The notes under the pieces were generated by a model. It made no database searches. It was not told the DNA's origin and saw only the letters and a program-made list of their open reading frames with translations. 64,000 nt of DNA. Source: Nostoc sp. PCC 7524. GTDB taxonomy: Bacteria; Cyanobacteriota; Cyanobacteriia; Cyanobacteriales; Nostocaceae. Location: assembly GCF_000316645.1 (NCBI RefSeq), contig NC_019684.1, positions 6,335,501 through 6,399,500 on the forward strand, given 5' to 3'. Positions 1 through 8,594 of this stretch are shown in pieces. The stretch's first letter is position 1. Every line of letters starts with the position of its first letter. The position numbers and the translations under genes are program-made.

Positions 1-151
1 CTCCAGCCAACTCGTACTCTAAAGGCAGTAGCAGTTACTTCAGTGAACTGTTGTGTCAAAAAGACGAGACAATAATCTCAGTCAACCAAATTGCAAAATC
101 GCACCAGTTTAATTAAATCCTGGTTTTATTTCGTACTGGAGGAATCCATTA
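1..151 (+). promoter_or_regulatory. Leader region upstream of apcA
   Basis: No gene is visible here. The stretch ends in a strong ribosome binding site, GGAGGA at 138-143, eight bases before the apcA ATG. A weak inverted pair, ACCAG near 103 and CTGGT near 119, flanks an AT-rich loop in the presumed untranslated leader. I cannot place a promoter with confidence because the upstream part, where apcE often lies, is outside the window. Confidence 0.4.
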
Positions 152-637
152 ATGAGTATCGTCACGAAGTCCATCGTGAATGCTGATGCAGAAGCCCGCT
201 ACCTCAGCCCTGGCGAATTAGATCGGATCAAGAGCTTTGTTGCTGGTGGTCAGCAACGCCTACGCATCGCTCAAGTTTTGACCGACAACCGTGAGCGCAT
301 CGTTAAGCAAGCTGGCGACCAACTGTTCCAAAAGCGTCCTGACGTTGTTTCTCCTGGTGGAAACGCTTACGGTCAAGAAATGACCGCTACCTGCCTGCGT
401 GACCTAGACTACTATCTCCGCCTCGTGACCTACGGAATCGTTGCTGGTGACGTTACCCCCATCGAAGAAATCGGTATCGTTGGCGTTCGTGAAATGTACA
501 AGTCCCTCGGTACTCCCATCGATGCAGTAGCTGGTGGCGTTGCTGCTATGAAGAACGTTGCTGCTGGCTTGCTGTCTGCTGAAGACGCTGCTGAAGCTGG
601 TTCTTACTTCGACTACGTTGTTGGTGCAATGCAGTAG
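152..637 (+). CDS. apcA: Allophycocyanin alpha subunit
   Basis: This encodes the alpha chain of allophycocyanin, the core pigment protein of the phycobilisome that passes energy to the photosystems on the thylakoid surface. The protein is 161 residues, the usual length. It shows the phycobiliprotein globin-like fold, and Cys81 in [10 protein letters not shown] (Cys84 in consensus numbering) is the phycocyanobilin attachment site. The conserved segment [13 protein letters not shown] follows it. The ATG is preceded by GGAGGA with good spacing. The gene is 69 bp upstream of apcB on the same strand and is followed by apcC, the normal apcABC order. Identification is very secure. Confidence 0.98.
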   Translation: MSIVTKSIVNADAEARYLSPGELDRIKSFVAGGQQRLRIAQVLTDNRERIVKQAGDQLFQKRPDVVSPGGNAYGQEMTATCLRDLDYYLRLVTYGIVAGDVTPIEEIGIVGVREMYKSLGTPIDAVAGGVAAMKNVAAGLLSAEDAAEAGSYFDYVVGAMQ

Positions 638-706
638 GTCGAAGCTGTTTCCACGGCACGAAACTGAAATCTATTGCAATAAGGTTGGAAATAAGGAAAT
701 AACAAC

Positions 707-1192
707 ATGCAAGACGCAATTACCTCTGTAATTAACTCCTCAGACGTTCAAGGTAAGTACCTTGACACCGCAGCTTTAGAAAAACTCAAAGGCTACTTCG
801 CGACTGGCGAACTACGTGTACGTGCTGCTACCACCATCAGTGCTAACGCAGCTGCAATTGTTAAAGAAGCTGTAGCTAAATCTTTGTTGTACTCTGATAT
901 CACCCGTCCCGGTGGTAATATGTACACCACCCGTCGTTACGCTGCTTGTATCCGTGACTTGGATTACTACCTCCGCTACGCTACCTACGCTATGCTAGCT
1001 GGCGATCCTTCCATCCTCGATGAGCGCGTACTCAACGGTTTGAAAGAAACCTACAACTCCTTGGGTGTACCCATCGGTGCTACCGTTCAAGCAATCCAAG
1101 CAATGAAAGAAGTAACCGCTAGCTTGGTTGGTCCCGACGCTGGTAAAGAAATGGGTGTTTACTTCGACTACATCTCCTCTGGCTTGAGCTAA
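707..1192 (+). CDS. apcB: Allophycocyanin beta subunit
   Basis: This encodes the beta chain of allophycocyanin, which pairs with ApcA to form the trimers and discs of the phycobilisome core. It is 161 residues long. The chromophore Cys81 lies in [18 protein letters not shown]. Asn71 in PGGNMY is the position that is gamma-N-methylated in beta-type phycobiliproteins. The start has AAGGAA eight to ten bases upstream. It is cotranscribed with apcA, judging by the 69-bp gap. A long gap with a paired stem (1231-1336) separates it from apcC and may set the lower level of linker expression. Confidence 0.98.
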   Translation: MQDAITSVINSSDVQGKYLDTAALEKLKGYFATGELRVRAATTISANAAAIVKEAVAKSLLYSDITRPGGNMYTTRRYAACIRDLDYYLRYATYAMLAGDPSILDERVLNGLKETYNSLGVPIGATVQAIQAMKEVTASLVGPDAGKEMGVYFDYISSGLS

Positions 1193-1230
1193 GAGCTAAT
1201 TGCACTTAAGTAATTAGGTGCGCCTATCGT

Positions 1231-1336
1231 AAGGTCTGGAAATCAACCATGAGTGCTAGAACGTCTATACGCTTATCTAACTAAAACTTAGTCATGAGTG
1301 TTAGCTGTCTAGTGTTGATGTTTGATTTCCAGCCTT
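1231..1336 (+). promoter_or_regulatory. Long-range stem and direct repeat between apcB and apcC
   Basis: CTGGAAATCAA (1236-1246) is exactly complementary to TTGATTTCCAG (1322-1332). AAGG (1231-1234) can add four pairs with CCTT (1333-1336) after one bulged T. The 75-base loop holds a near-perfect direct repeat, CATGAGTGNTAG at 1248-1259 and 1293-1304. The stem lies in the apcB-apcC spacer. It has no T-run at its end, so it is more likely an RNA processing or stabilising structure than a simple terminator. That function is inference. Confidence 0.55.
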
Positions 1337-1429
1337 GGACAGATTAATTAAATATCTGTGTAAAACTCATAATCCCTTTCATTTTTGAGATAAAAAAAGT
1401 TTTCACACTCACCATAGGAGATTCAAAAC

Positions 1430-1636
1430 ATGGCGCGGTTATTTAAAATTACAGCTTGCGTTCCCAGCCAAACCCGGATTCGCACCCAACGCGAATTACA
1501 AAACACCTACTTTACCAAGCTTGTTCCTTACGAAAACTGGTTCCGTGAACAGCAACGGATTCAAAAAATGGGTGGCAAAATCGTTAAGGTGGAATTGGCA
1601 ACTGGTAAGCAAGGCGCTAATGCTGGGTTGCTGTAA
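1430..1636 (+). CDS. apcC: Phycobilisome core linker LC7.8
   Basis: This encodes the small allophycocyanin linker that caps the core cylinders of the phycobilisome. The protein is 68 residues, of the CpcD/ApcC linker family. The start MARLFKITACVPSQTRIRTQ and the central LQNTYFTKLVPYENW are typical of the family. The ATG is preceded by AGGAG at 1416-1420. The gene follows apcB after 237 bp, in the conserved apcABC order, and is directly followed by a strong terminator. Confidence 0.97.
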   Translation: MARLFKITACVPSQTRIRTQRELQNTYFTKLVPYENWFREQQRIQKMGGKIVKVELATGKQGANAGLL

Positions 1637-1673
1637 TTGCTATAAGTTGAAAATTTATTATAAGAAGTTGTCG

Positions 1674-1704
1674 AAGAGGTCTAATTAGACCTCTTTATTT
1701 TTTG
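1674..1704 (+). terminator. Intrinsic terminator of the apc operon
   Basis: AAGAGGTCTA and TAGACCTCTT form a perfect 22-base palindrome (1674-1695), followed by TATTTTTT. It lies 37 bp after the apcC stop. Confidence 0.9.
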
Positions 1705-2119
1705 CGTAAAAGTAAATAAATTATCCCAAATTGCCCCTAATGGACTGACACAACTACAATAATGCCAAAAAATTGTAGGGTTTCCTTCCGTCAACTAAGG
1801 TGCGTTAGTCCCAATAACTTCTCAGTATATCAATGGCTTCTTTGGCTGATGCACACTACATATTGAATATTGTAAACAGCCTATATCCTTACACTCTTTT
1901 GCTATAGGGAAAATAAAAAGTAGAAATACTGATGCACCCAGACCAAGTTGTAGCAATAGAATTCAGACATTACCGATAAGCTTCGGACATCATCAAGATG
2001 TTAAAAAGGGTGCTGGGGCTAGTTTAAAGGTATAAACGTTCAGCCATCTATTGATGTAACTCTGCAAAACTGAGTTACATCAATAACTTGTGAGGTTATA
2101 TATTTAAGAGGAAGCTACT
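1705..2119. promoter_or_regulatory. Gap before H-NOX gene, with a perfect inverted repeat
   Basis: No gene is seen in this 415-bp gap. Just before the H-NOX gene, TTGATGTAACTC (2051-2062) and GAGTTACATCAA (2072-2083) form a perfect 12-bp inverted repeat with a 9-base loop. There is no T-run after it, so it is not a typical terminator. Its position 37 bp upstream of the start codon suits an operator or a leader structure. An AGAGGAAG ribosome binding site lies at 2108-2115. Confidence 0.5.
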
Positions 2120-2671
2120 ATGTATGGATTAGTAAACAAAGCGATTAAAGATATGGTGTGCAGTCGCTTTGGTGAAGAGATTTGGCAAGAAATTAAACAA
2201 AAAGCTGAGATAGATGTAGACGTTTTTATTAGCATGGAAGGCTACCCGGATGACATCACCCATAGGCTGGTAAAAGCTGCCAGTATGGTTCTCAAATTAT
2301 CTCCCTCAGAAATTATGCAAGCGTTTGGGCAATTCTGGGTTAAATACACATCGGAGGAAGGCTATGGGGAGATGATGGATATGAGTGGGGATAATCTACC
2401 TGAGTTTTTAGAAAACTTAGATAATCTTCATGCTCGTGTGGGGATTAGTTTTCCTCAATTGCAACCTCCATCATTTGAATGCAGTGATATGGAGGAAGAT
2501 TCCCTAACGCTACAGTATCGCTCCAGCAGAGAAGGACTAGCACCAATGGTTATTGGTTTAGTGAAGGGATTAGGAATACGGTTTGAAACAGAAGTTGATA
2601 TTACCCAAACTCAGAGTCGCAATGATGGTTATGAACATGATGAATTCTTGGTGAAATATAAACCACACTGA
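2120..2671 (+). CDS. H-NOX haem-based NO/O2 sensor
   Basis: This is a stand-alone H-NOX (HNOB) protein of 183 residues, the gas-binding domain related to soluble guanylate cyclase. The proximal haem ligand His104 lies in NLHARVG. The haem-propionate motif Y-x-S-x-R is seen as Tyr133, Ser135 and Arg137 in LQYRSSREG. The N-terminus MYGLVNKAIKDMV is typical of the family. An aromatic Trp73 in GQFWVKY lies where Nostoc H-NOX proteins carry a distal-pocket Trp. The histidine kinase gene starts 77 bp downstream, the usual pairing in which NO-bound H-NOX controls kinase activity. A perfect inverted repeat lies just upstream. The pairing and residues make the family certain; the ligand is inferred. 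Confidence 0.93.
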   Translation: MYGLVNKAIKDMVCSRFGEEIWQEIKQKAEIDVDVFISMEGYPDDITHRLVKAASMVLKLSPSEIMQAFGQFWVKYTSEEGYGEMMDMSGDNLPEFLENLDNLHARVGISFPQLQPPSFECSDMEEDSLTLQYRSSREGLAPMVIGLVKGLGIRFETEVDITQTQSRNDGYEHDEFLVKYKPH

Positions 2672-2748
2672 GCAATATATAGAATTCCTATTTGATTTTT
2701 GAAGAAACTCTCTAGGGGCGGGTTGAAAAATCTCATCAATTATTAATC

Positions 2749-4305
2749 ATGATTTCACTGAATCCGCCCCTATGGGAATATGCTTCTTCCCTAATTCCTA
2801 ATCTCTACTCCCTACTCCAGCCAGTTCAAAAATCAAAGCGGATTACTATAGTAATGGTTACTCCTCACTTAAGTCTCCCACCAGAGCTATTTACTCAAAT
2901 TTTTCCGTTCCACTTTGTCTTTAACAAACATCGAGAAATTTTACAGGCTGGTGACGTTATAGAACGCATTAGCTCTAAATCACTGATTGGTAGTTATATT
3001 GAGCAACATTTCAGAATTAATCGGCCCAATATTCCAGTTGATTTTGAAAATATTCACAAAAAATCCCGCTCTCTTTTCATTTTGGAGTTTATCCATAATG
3101 GAATGCTGATGAAAGGACAAATGATGTATCAAAAAGAGCAGGAGATCATCTTTTTCTTAGGCTCTCCTTGGATTACTGATACAGCTAGTCTTGTCCCCCT
3201 GGGTATTAAACTTAAAGATTTTCCCATTCACGATCCAATTGCTGATTTTCTCTTTTTATTACAGGCAAAAAATACTGCTCTAGCTGATGCTGAAAAATTA
3301 ACAGCAGAACTTACTCAACAACATCAACAATTGCAGAGTGCGCTACAAATTAAGGATAATTTGACTCAGATTGCTCAAACACAGGCTGAGGAATTAAAGA
3401 AATCTTTAAAAGAGCTACAGCAAACTCAATCTCAATTAATTCAAGCCGAGAAGATGTCTAGTTTGGGACAGCTAGTTGCTGGAATAGCTCACGAAATTAA
3501 TAATCCAGTAAATTTTATCCACGGTAACTTACAGTATATTGGCGAATATACTCATGATTTAATCCAGCTTGTGAATCTTTATCAGCAGTTTTATCAAAAT
3601 CCTGAACCGGAAATTTGGAATTATATACAACAGATTGATTTAGATTTTTTACTTGATGATTTACCTAAAATATTACACTCCATGCAAGTAGGAACTGGAC
3701 GTATAACGGAAATTGTTTTATCTTTACGAAATTTCTCTCGTCTTGATGAAGCGGACATTAAAATGGTTGATATCCATCAAGGTATTGATAGTACATTATT
3801 AATCTTGCACAATCGACTCAAAGAAAAATCTGATCATCCTAAGATAGAAATAATCAAAAACTACGGTAATTTGCCCCTAGTAGAGTGCTATCCTGGACAA
3901 CTAAATCAAGTTTTTATGAATATTATTAGTAATGCAATTGATGCTTTAGAAGGTTGCCAACATAAACACTCTATAACAGCAAATTGTGTTCGTCATAGCC
4001 AAATTACAATTACCACAGAGGTTTTAGAAACAAATTGTGTTGTGATCAGAATTGCTGATAATGGTTCAGGAATGACAGAAGAGGTAAAGAAACAACTATT
4101 TGATCCGTTTTTCACAACTAAGCCTGTAGGTAAAGGTACAGGATTAGGTTTATCAATCAGCTATCAGATTGTCGTTGAAAAGCACAAGGGAAAACTCAGA
4201 TTTTTATCAGAAGTTGGCGAAGGAACTGAGTTTTGGATAGAAATTCCCTTATCACTAGGTAGTTATGTAGTTGATGAAGATCAATCGCTGAGTTTTGTTA
4301 GATAA
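2749..4305 (+). CDS. H-NOX-associated sensor histidine kinase
   Basis: This is a 518-residue sensor kinase expected to be controlled by the neighbouring H-NOX protein. Residues 1-165 resemble the HNOBA (haem-NO-binding-associated) sensor domain, for example FHFVFNKHREILQAGD near 54-69. A coiled coil rich in Gln and Leu spans about 172-235. His248 in GIAHEINNPVNF is the phosphoacceptor. The ATPase domain shows the N box NIISNAIDAL (391-400), G1 box DNGSGM (437-442) and G2 box GKGTGLGLSI (461-470). No transmembrane segment is evident, so it is probably cytoplasmic. No response regulator is adjacent, so the partner lies elsewhere. Confidence 0.9.
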   Translation: MISLNPPLWEYASSLIPNLYSLLQPVQKSKRITIVMVTPHLSLPPELFTQIFPFHFVFNKHREILQAGDVIERISSKSLIGSYIEQHFRINRPNIPVDFENIHKKSRSLFILEFIHNGMLMKGQMMYQKEQEIIFFLGSPWITDTASLVPLGIKLKDFPIHDPIADFLFLLQAKNTALADAEKLTAELTQQHQQLQSALQIKDNLTQIAQTQAEELKKSLKELQQTQSQLIQAEKMSSLGQLVAGIAHEINNPVNFIHGNLQYIGEYTHDLIQLVNLYQQFYQNPEPEIWNYIQQIDLDFLLDDLPKILHSMQVGTGRITEIVLSLRNFSRLDEADIKMVDIHQGIDSTLLILHNRLKEKSDHPKIEIIKNYGNLPLVECYPGQLNQVFMNIISNAIDALEGCQHKHSITANCVRHSQITITTEVLETNCVVIRIADNGSGMTEEVKKQLFDPFFTTKPVGKGTGLGLSISYQIVVEKHKGKLRFLSEVGEGTEFWIEIPLSLGSYVVDEDQSLSFVR

Positions 4306-4411
4306 TCAAGTTTAATTCAGGGAATTAACAATCAATTTCTAAAAAGTGGTCTGAGAAAAATATTCTATACTCATACTGGAATTACTGCTTAAAAAGTTGC
4401 TTCTTCCTTAT

Positions 4412-5593
4412 ATGAACAGAATTTTATTAATTACAGAAAGATTTGCACCAGATTTGGGGGGAGTAGCTAGTAGTGCTACGCGATTGGTGACAACATTATC
4501 TCAACTTGGTATAGAAACTGATGTTGTTACCTGGAGCCGTTACTTACAACCGGGTGAAGTTTTACCACCGCAGTCTTTTGATATCAAACCTCGTGTCTAT
4601 CGTATAGGGTTATATCGCCATTGGGATATGACCATGCCTCATACTTTAAATTTTTTAGCATGGTTGCATCAGACTCATAATTATGATGCTATATGGGGTC
4701 ATTATCTTTTTCCTAGTGGGTTTCTAGCGACTTGGTTTGCGGCTTTACAAGGAATAGCTAGCACTGTTAGCGCCCGTGGTAATGATATTGACAGAGAAAT
4801 GTTTCCACCAGGAGATTTTGCCCGTTTACAGTGGACGCTGCAACACGCTAATGTCATCACAGCCGTTAGTGCTGATATGGCGCGTAAAATTCAGCTACTG
4901 AGTGGGCGTAATGATGTTTTGGTGTTGAAAAATACGGTTGATACAGAAGTATTTTCACCTAGAAATAAAACTTCGCAGCACTTCACAACCGAGGAAAATA
5001 ATCTGCGGAAGAGTTTGGGAATTGCGCCGGAAGAAGTAGTATTAGGCTTTTGTGGGGAACTGCGGGAAAAGAAAGGACAGCAGTTTTTATTGAGTGCTTT
5101 AACAAGAGTGCGCCAAGAACGTCCTACTTGTCTGTTAATTATTGGCGAAGTCAGGACTTCTCAAGAATCTGTGCTGCAATTGTATGCAACTCATCAGCCA
5201 GAAAATGCCCAAAGAGTGATTGTAACTGGACATCTACCTAACCCTGAGACGGTGGCAGCTCATCTGCGGTTGTGTGATGTTTATCTTCAGCCTTCACTGT
5301 GGGAGGGTATGCCGAATGCACTGTTAGAGGCTATGGCTTGTGGTTGTTGCTGTATTGCTAGTGATGCGGGTGGGATTCCAGAGATGATCTCGCATGGTGA
5401 AAATGGCTTTTTGCTGTCTCGTTCCCATCTACATAAGTTGGGTGAGGCTGTGTTGGAATACTTGGGAATACCGTTAGAGGAAAAGAAGAGGATTCAGTCA
5501 GCAGCACGCGATCGCATCTTAACTGCCCATTCTATCACGCAAGAAAAACAGCAACTTCAAACTTTAATTACTCGCTTAATTCCTAGTTCTTGA
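4412..5593 (+). CDS. GT4-family glycosyltransferase
   Basis: This is a GT-B fold glycosyltransferase of family 4, about 393 residues, which moves a sugar from a nucleotide-sugar donor to a glycan or lipid acceptor. The N-terminal acceptor half begins MNRILLITERFAPDLGG. The donor half starts near LGFCGELREKKGQ and has the E-x7-E motif EGMPNALLE, then DAGGIPEMI. The frame could open at a TTG at 4397, but the ATG at 4412 gives the normal family N-terminus and is preferred. Its last 37 bp overlap the end of the opposite-strand glycosyltransferase, so the two are convergent. The acceptor cannot be told from sequence. Confidence 0.85.
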   Translation: MNRILLITERFAPDLGGVASSATRLVTTLSQLGIETDVVTWSRYLQPGEVLPPQSFDIKPRVYRIGLYRHWDMTMPHTLNFLAWLHQTHNYDAIWGHYLFPSGFLATWFAALQGIASTVSARGNDIDREMFPPGDFARLQWTLQHANVITAVSADMARKIQLLSGRNDVLVLKNTVDTEVFSPRNKTSQHFTTEENNLRKSLGIAPEEVVLGFCGELREKKGQQFLLSALTRVRQERPTCLLIIGEVRTSQESVLQLYATHQPENAQRVIVTGHLPNPETVAAHLRLCDVYLQPSLWEGMPNALLEAMACGCCCIASDAGGIPEMISHGENGFLLSRSHLHKLGEAVLEYLGIPLEEKKRIQSAARDRILTAHSITQEKQQLQTLITRLIPSS

Positions 5594-6777
5594 TAAGCCG
5601 TAACTAAAGCATCTCCAGCCCGTTGCCAAGTATAATTACTCTCTATTCGCTGATGGGCGTTAGTTGCTAGTTGAGTTGCTAATTCCTTCCCATTTTGTAA
5701 GCGTAAAACCGCATCTTTAATGGATTTAGCTGAACCTGGTTTAACTAATAAAAAATGTACCCCATCTTCTCCTAACTCTCTTACTACAGGCAAATCACTA
5801 GCAATTACAGGCCTTCCCGTTGCCATACCTTCCAGAATTTTCAGAGGACAGCAACCTTGAACTAAATTGCGATCGTTGGGTGTGAGGGGAGCTAAAATCA
5901 CATCTGAGGTGTGAATATATGCCACCAATTGTTTTTGTGACATTGGTTCTAAAATAGTGAGATGCTTGGTTACTCCTAACTTTAACGCCAGTTGCTTTAT
6001 AGCCTTAATTTGATACTCTCTGGATTGCCCAATTACTGTTAAATTAGCCGGAAAATCTCGATTTATTAGCCCTAAAGCCTCAATAGCTAAACTTACACCT
6101 TGCCACGGTGAAAGTGTACCAAAATATAACATCTGTAAGGGTAGATTGACAGCATCTGTTGTTATTGGCTGTATATTACGCGTGCTTAAATCGTAACTAA
6201 ACACATCTAAATCGACACCATTAGGGATTACTCGAATTTTATATTTAGGAATATTTCTTATAGTGTGCAAATACTCGGCAGTTACCTCACTAGGCGTTAC
6301 GATTAAATCTGCTGCCGTTAAACAAACTTGCTCTTGAGAATGTAATTTATGTAAAAGTTCTCGATCATTAACAACAGCAGGGTAGCGATATTTTAATTCT
6401 ATGGAAGGTAACCCATTCACTTCAAAAATTAACTTATCACAATATTGATTTTTGTTAAGGGCAATGACTAAGCCTTCGTAAATTGACCGAATATGTATGG
6501 CATCAAATCGCCTTCCTTGTAACCATCCTCGCAAGCAACGACGAAAGTACAAAATTCGCTGAATTAAATTTTCACCCAAAGCTGGCAACATGGTTTGCAT
6601 AACTTGTGGGTAAATTTGGTGATAATTTATCAATTCTGCTGTAGGAGAAACTGTTAATAAATGTATATCATCAAAAGCTGTTGCTAAGGCTCTAGAAAAA
6701 GCCTCAATATGGATAGCAGCACCCTTTGGTGCTGGTACTGTGTCAAAGGAAATATAGGCTATTTGGGGGTGATTCAT
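5557..6777 (-). CDS. GT4-family glycosyltransferase
   Basis: This is a 406-residue GT-B glycosyltransferase on the opposite strand. The N-terminus has ISFDTVPAPKGAAIHIEAFS, the acceptor-half pattern with the small-residue loop after the first strand. The donor half has MLYFGTLSPWQG, then PLKILEGMATGRPVIAS, where Glu in KILEG binds the donor. It overlaps the 3' end of the neighbouring glycosyltransferase by 37 bp, tail to tail. Both may act on envelope polysaccharide, but nothing here fixes the substrate. The gene is moderately AT-rich like its surroundings, with no sign of recent transfer. Confidence 0.85.
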   Translation of the reverse strand: MNHPQIAYISFDTVPAPKGAAIHIEAFSRALATAFDDIHLLTVSPTAELINYHQIYPQVMQTMLPALGENLIQRILYFRRCLRGWLQGRRFDAIHIRSIYEGLVIALNKNQYCDKLIFEVNGLPSIELKYRYPAVVNDRELLHKLHSQEQVCLTAADLIVTPSEVTAEYLHTIRNIPKYKIRVIPNGVDLDVFSYDLSTRNIQPITTDAVNLPLQMLYFGTLSPWQGVSLAIEALGLINRDFPANLTVIGQSREYQIKAIKQLALKLGVTKHLTILEPMSQKQLVAYIHTSDVILAPLTPNDRNLVQGCCPLKILEGMATGRPVIASDLPVVRELGEDGVHFLLVKPGSAKSIKDAVLRLQNGKELATQLATNAHQRIESNYTWQRAGDALVTAYQELGIKRVIKV

Positions 6778-7013
6778 AAATGTTTAATTTCGTTGACACT
6801 TAATTTTTCGTTTGATATACTGGCGGCGATTTAGATTTGTTGTAAATCAAGATTATTTTGCCAAAAATCAAAATCTTTAATAAAGTTACACTAATTTTAA
6901 AAACCTTGGTAACACATTGATATTTTGGAGATTCGCAAGGAATTGCGCCCCTATTATCGCATTCTTCAGATTGTATTAATCAAAATATATTGAATTTATG
7001 GAATTTGGATAAT

Positions 7014-7916
7014 ATGCCTATTGAATTAGAGAAATTTCGTAAACAATTAATTTATGAAGAGACAGCACCAATTACAGTTATTACAACTGATTTGGATGAT
7101 TTAGCAGCACTTGATCAACTGGCAGAGCTAAAACAAAAGAAGTATGGTAGACAAGCATTTTACTATTTTTTAGGATTAGTAATCTTAAGTGTTCTGACTT
7201 TTATTCTATCTGGCATAAGTCTAGGAGTAGGATTTATTGATATAGTTGTCGCCTTGTTAATTTTAGGTTGTATTGGTTTGGGTGTTGCTTGGATTTATGC
7301 CTTGATAATGAGATATAAATTCAGCAGCTTAAACCTGAGTAATTATCGTTATACTTTAGCTAAAAGCGTTTTACAGATGCTAGCTAGAGATGTGGATACA
7401 ACAGCATCAGTATCTATAAGAGTAAGTTTTAATCAAACAGAGAAAGACGCAAATAAAACAAATACTGTACCACACCCATATAAATCGGGATGGAAAATAG
7501 ATATTTATGAAAATGAATGGTTGAGAGTTAGAGGTAGTTTTTTAGATAAAACCAGATTTTCGTTAACTACTAATGAGCTATCTAAGAAACAATATGGTTG
7601 GAAACGTGGCAGGAGTGGCAAAAATAAATACAAATCCAAAACTAAGGCTTGTGGTTTAGAAGTGAATTTAAGCTTAACCTATCCTCAGCGTCGCTATGGA
7701 GCAGTTAAAATCTTGAAAAATGATGTGATTAATGCAGTACAGCTACCTCCATCATCAACACTCAGAAGAATAAGAGTTACAAATAAGGTAATATACCTGC
7801 TTGTCAGAATTATGCCCCAGTTTGCAGCGAGCGAAGATAAAATCTATCAAACAATTACATCAATGTTTTTGAGTATTTATCAGGTACTGAATTTAGCAAA
7901 AATACTATCTAAATAA
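7014..7916 (+). CDS. Membrane protein of unknown function, first gene of FHA module
   Basis: I do not recognise the family. The protein is about 300 residues, counted from the ATG at 7014; a TTG at 6990 would add eight. A short cytoplasmic N-terminus rich in Glu and Lys is followed by two hydrophobic helices near residues 46-70 and 75-100 (YFLGLVILSVLTFILSG and IVVALLILGCIGLGVAWIY). The remaining 200 residues are soluble, basic and rich in Lys and Arg (KKQYGWKRGRSGKNKYKSKT). Only 3 bp separate its stop from the next gene, a lipoprotein, which is followed 3 bp later by an FHA protein. The three are almost surely one operon. A two-helix anchor with a cytoplasmic basic domain would suit a scaffold or phosphorylation target, but this is a guess. 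Confidence 0.75.
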   Translation: MPIELEKFRKQLIYEETAPITVITTDLDDLAALDQLAELKQKKYGRQAFYYFLGLVILSVLTFILSGISLGVGFIDIVVALLILGCIGLGVAWIYALIMRYKFSSLNLSNYRYTLAKSVLQMLARDVDTTASVSIRVSFNQTEKDANKTNTVPHPYKSGWKIDIYENEWLRVRGSFLDKTRFSLTTNELSKKQYGWKRGRSGKNKYKSKTKACGLEVNLSLTYPQRRYGAVKILKNDVINAVQLPPSSTLRRIRVTNKVIYLLVRIMPQFAASEDKIYQTITSMFLSIYQVLNLAKILSK

Positions 7917-7919
7917 AAT

Positions 7920-8591
7920 ATGTCAAAACAAATTGTCAAAATTTTAATTTGTTGCTTCTTGTTGACAATAATTGTGAGTTGTAATAGCGATCAAGCTAAT
8001 AAGACAACTTCTAGCATAGATACTCCAGGGAAAACAACCACTGTAACTAATATCAATGAGAGTACAGATAAAATCAAGTTTAAAACAGAAGGTGGTACAG
8101 ATTTATTTTCTCTAAAACAGCAAGCAGATGGTTCAAAGTTAGTTGATGGCAATAATCAAGAAATAGCCAGAATTAAAGCTGATCAATCTGGAAAAATTAA
8201 AATTAAAAATGCTCAAGAGCAAGTTCTGGGCTATGTAGTAACTGAGCAAGGTACTTGGAAATTAAAGAATCCACAACAAAACCAAGATTTATATAGCTTC
8301 AAACGCCAAAGTGATGGCAATTATCAATTAGAAGATGCAAATAAAAAAGTAGTCTATAGAATTCAAAACAATAAAAATGGTTTAGAAATTATCACTGCTG
8401 ATAAGAAATTAGCTTATCAAGTGAAAATCAAAGATGAAAAAATGTCCTTAAGAAATCCATCGGGAAGGACAATTTTTTCAACAAAATCAACCATGTCTCC
8501 AATTGCTTTCGCTTGCTTTGGTTTAGATACACTCACCCGCGAACAACAAGCGGCTTTAGCTTATGCTGTGAATTTAACAGGAGGTCAATAA
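7920..8591 (+). CDS. Predicted lipoprotein of unknown function
   Basis: This is a 223-residue secreted lipoprotein. The N-terminus ILICCFLLTIIVSCNSD is a lipoprotein signal with Cys21 as the lipidation site. The mature part is very rich in Lys, Gln and Asn. It contains several short repeated beta-like units of the form L-x-x-Q-x-D-G followed by a strand (LKQQADGSKLVDGN, FKRQSDGNYQLEDAN), which suggests a small repeat fold. The final 40 residues (SPIAFACFGLDTLTREQQAAL) look like a separate short helical tail. It starts 3 bp after the membrane protein stop and ends 3 bp before the FHA gene. No enzymatic motif is seen. Confidence 0.8.
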   Translation: MSKQIVKILICCFLLTIIVSCNSDQANKTTSSIDTPGKTTTVTNINESTDKIKFKTEGGTDLFSLKQQADGSKLVDGNNQEIARIKADQSGKIKIKNAQEQVLGYVVTEQGTWKLKNPQQNQDLYSFKRQSDGNYQLEDANKKVVYRIQNNKNGLEIITADKKLAYQVKIKDEKMSLRNPSGRTIFSTKSTMSPIAFACFGLDTLTREQQAALAYAVNLTGGQ

Positions 8592-8594
8592 ATT

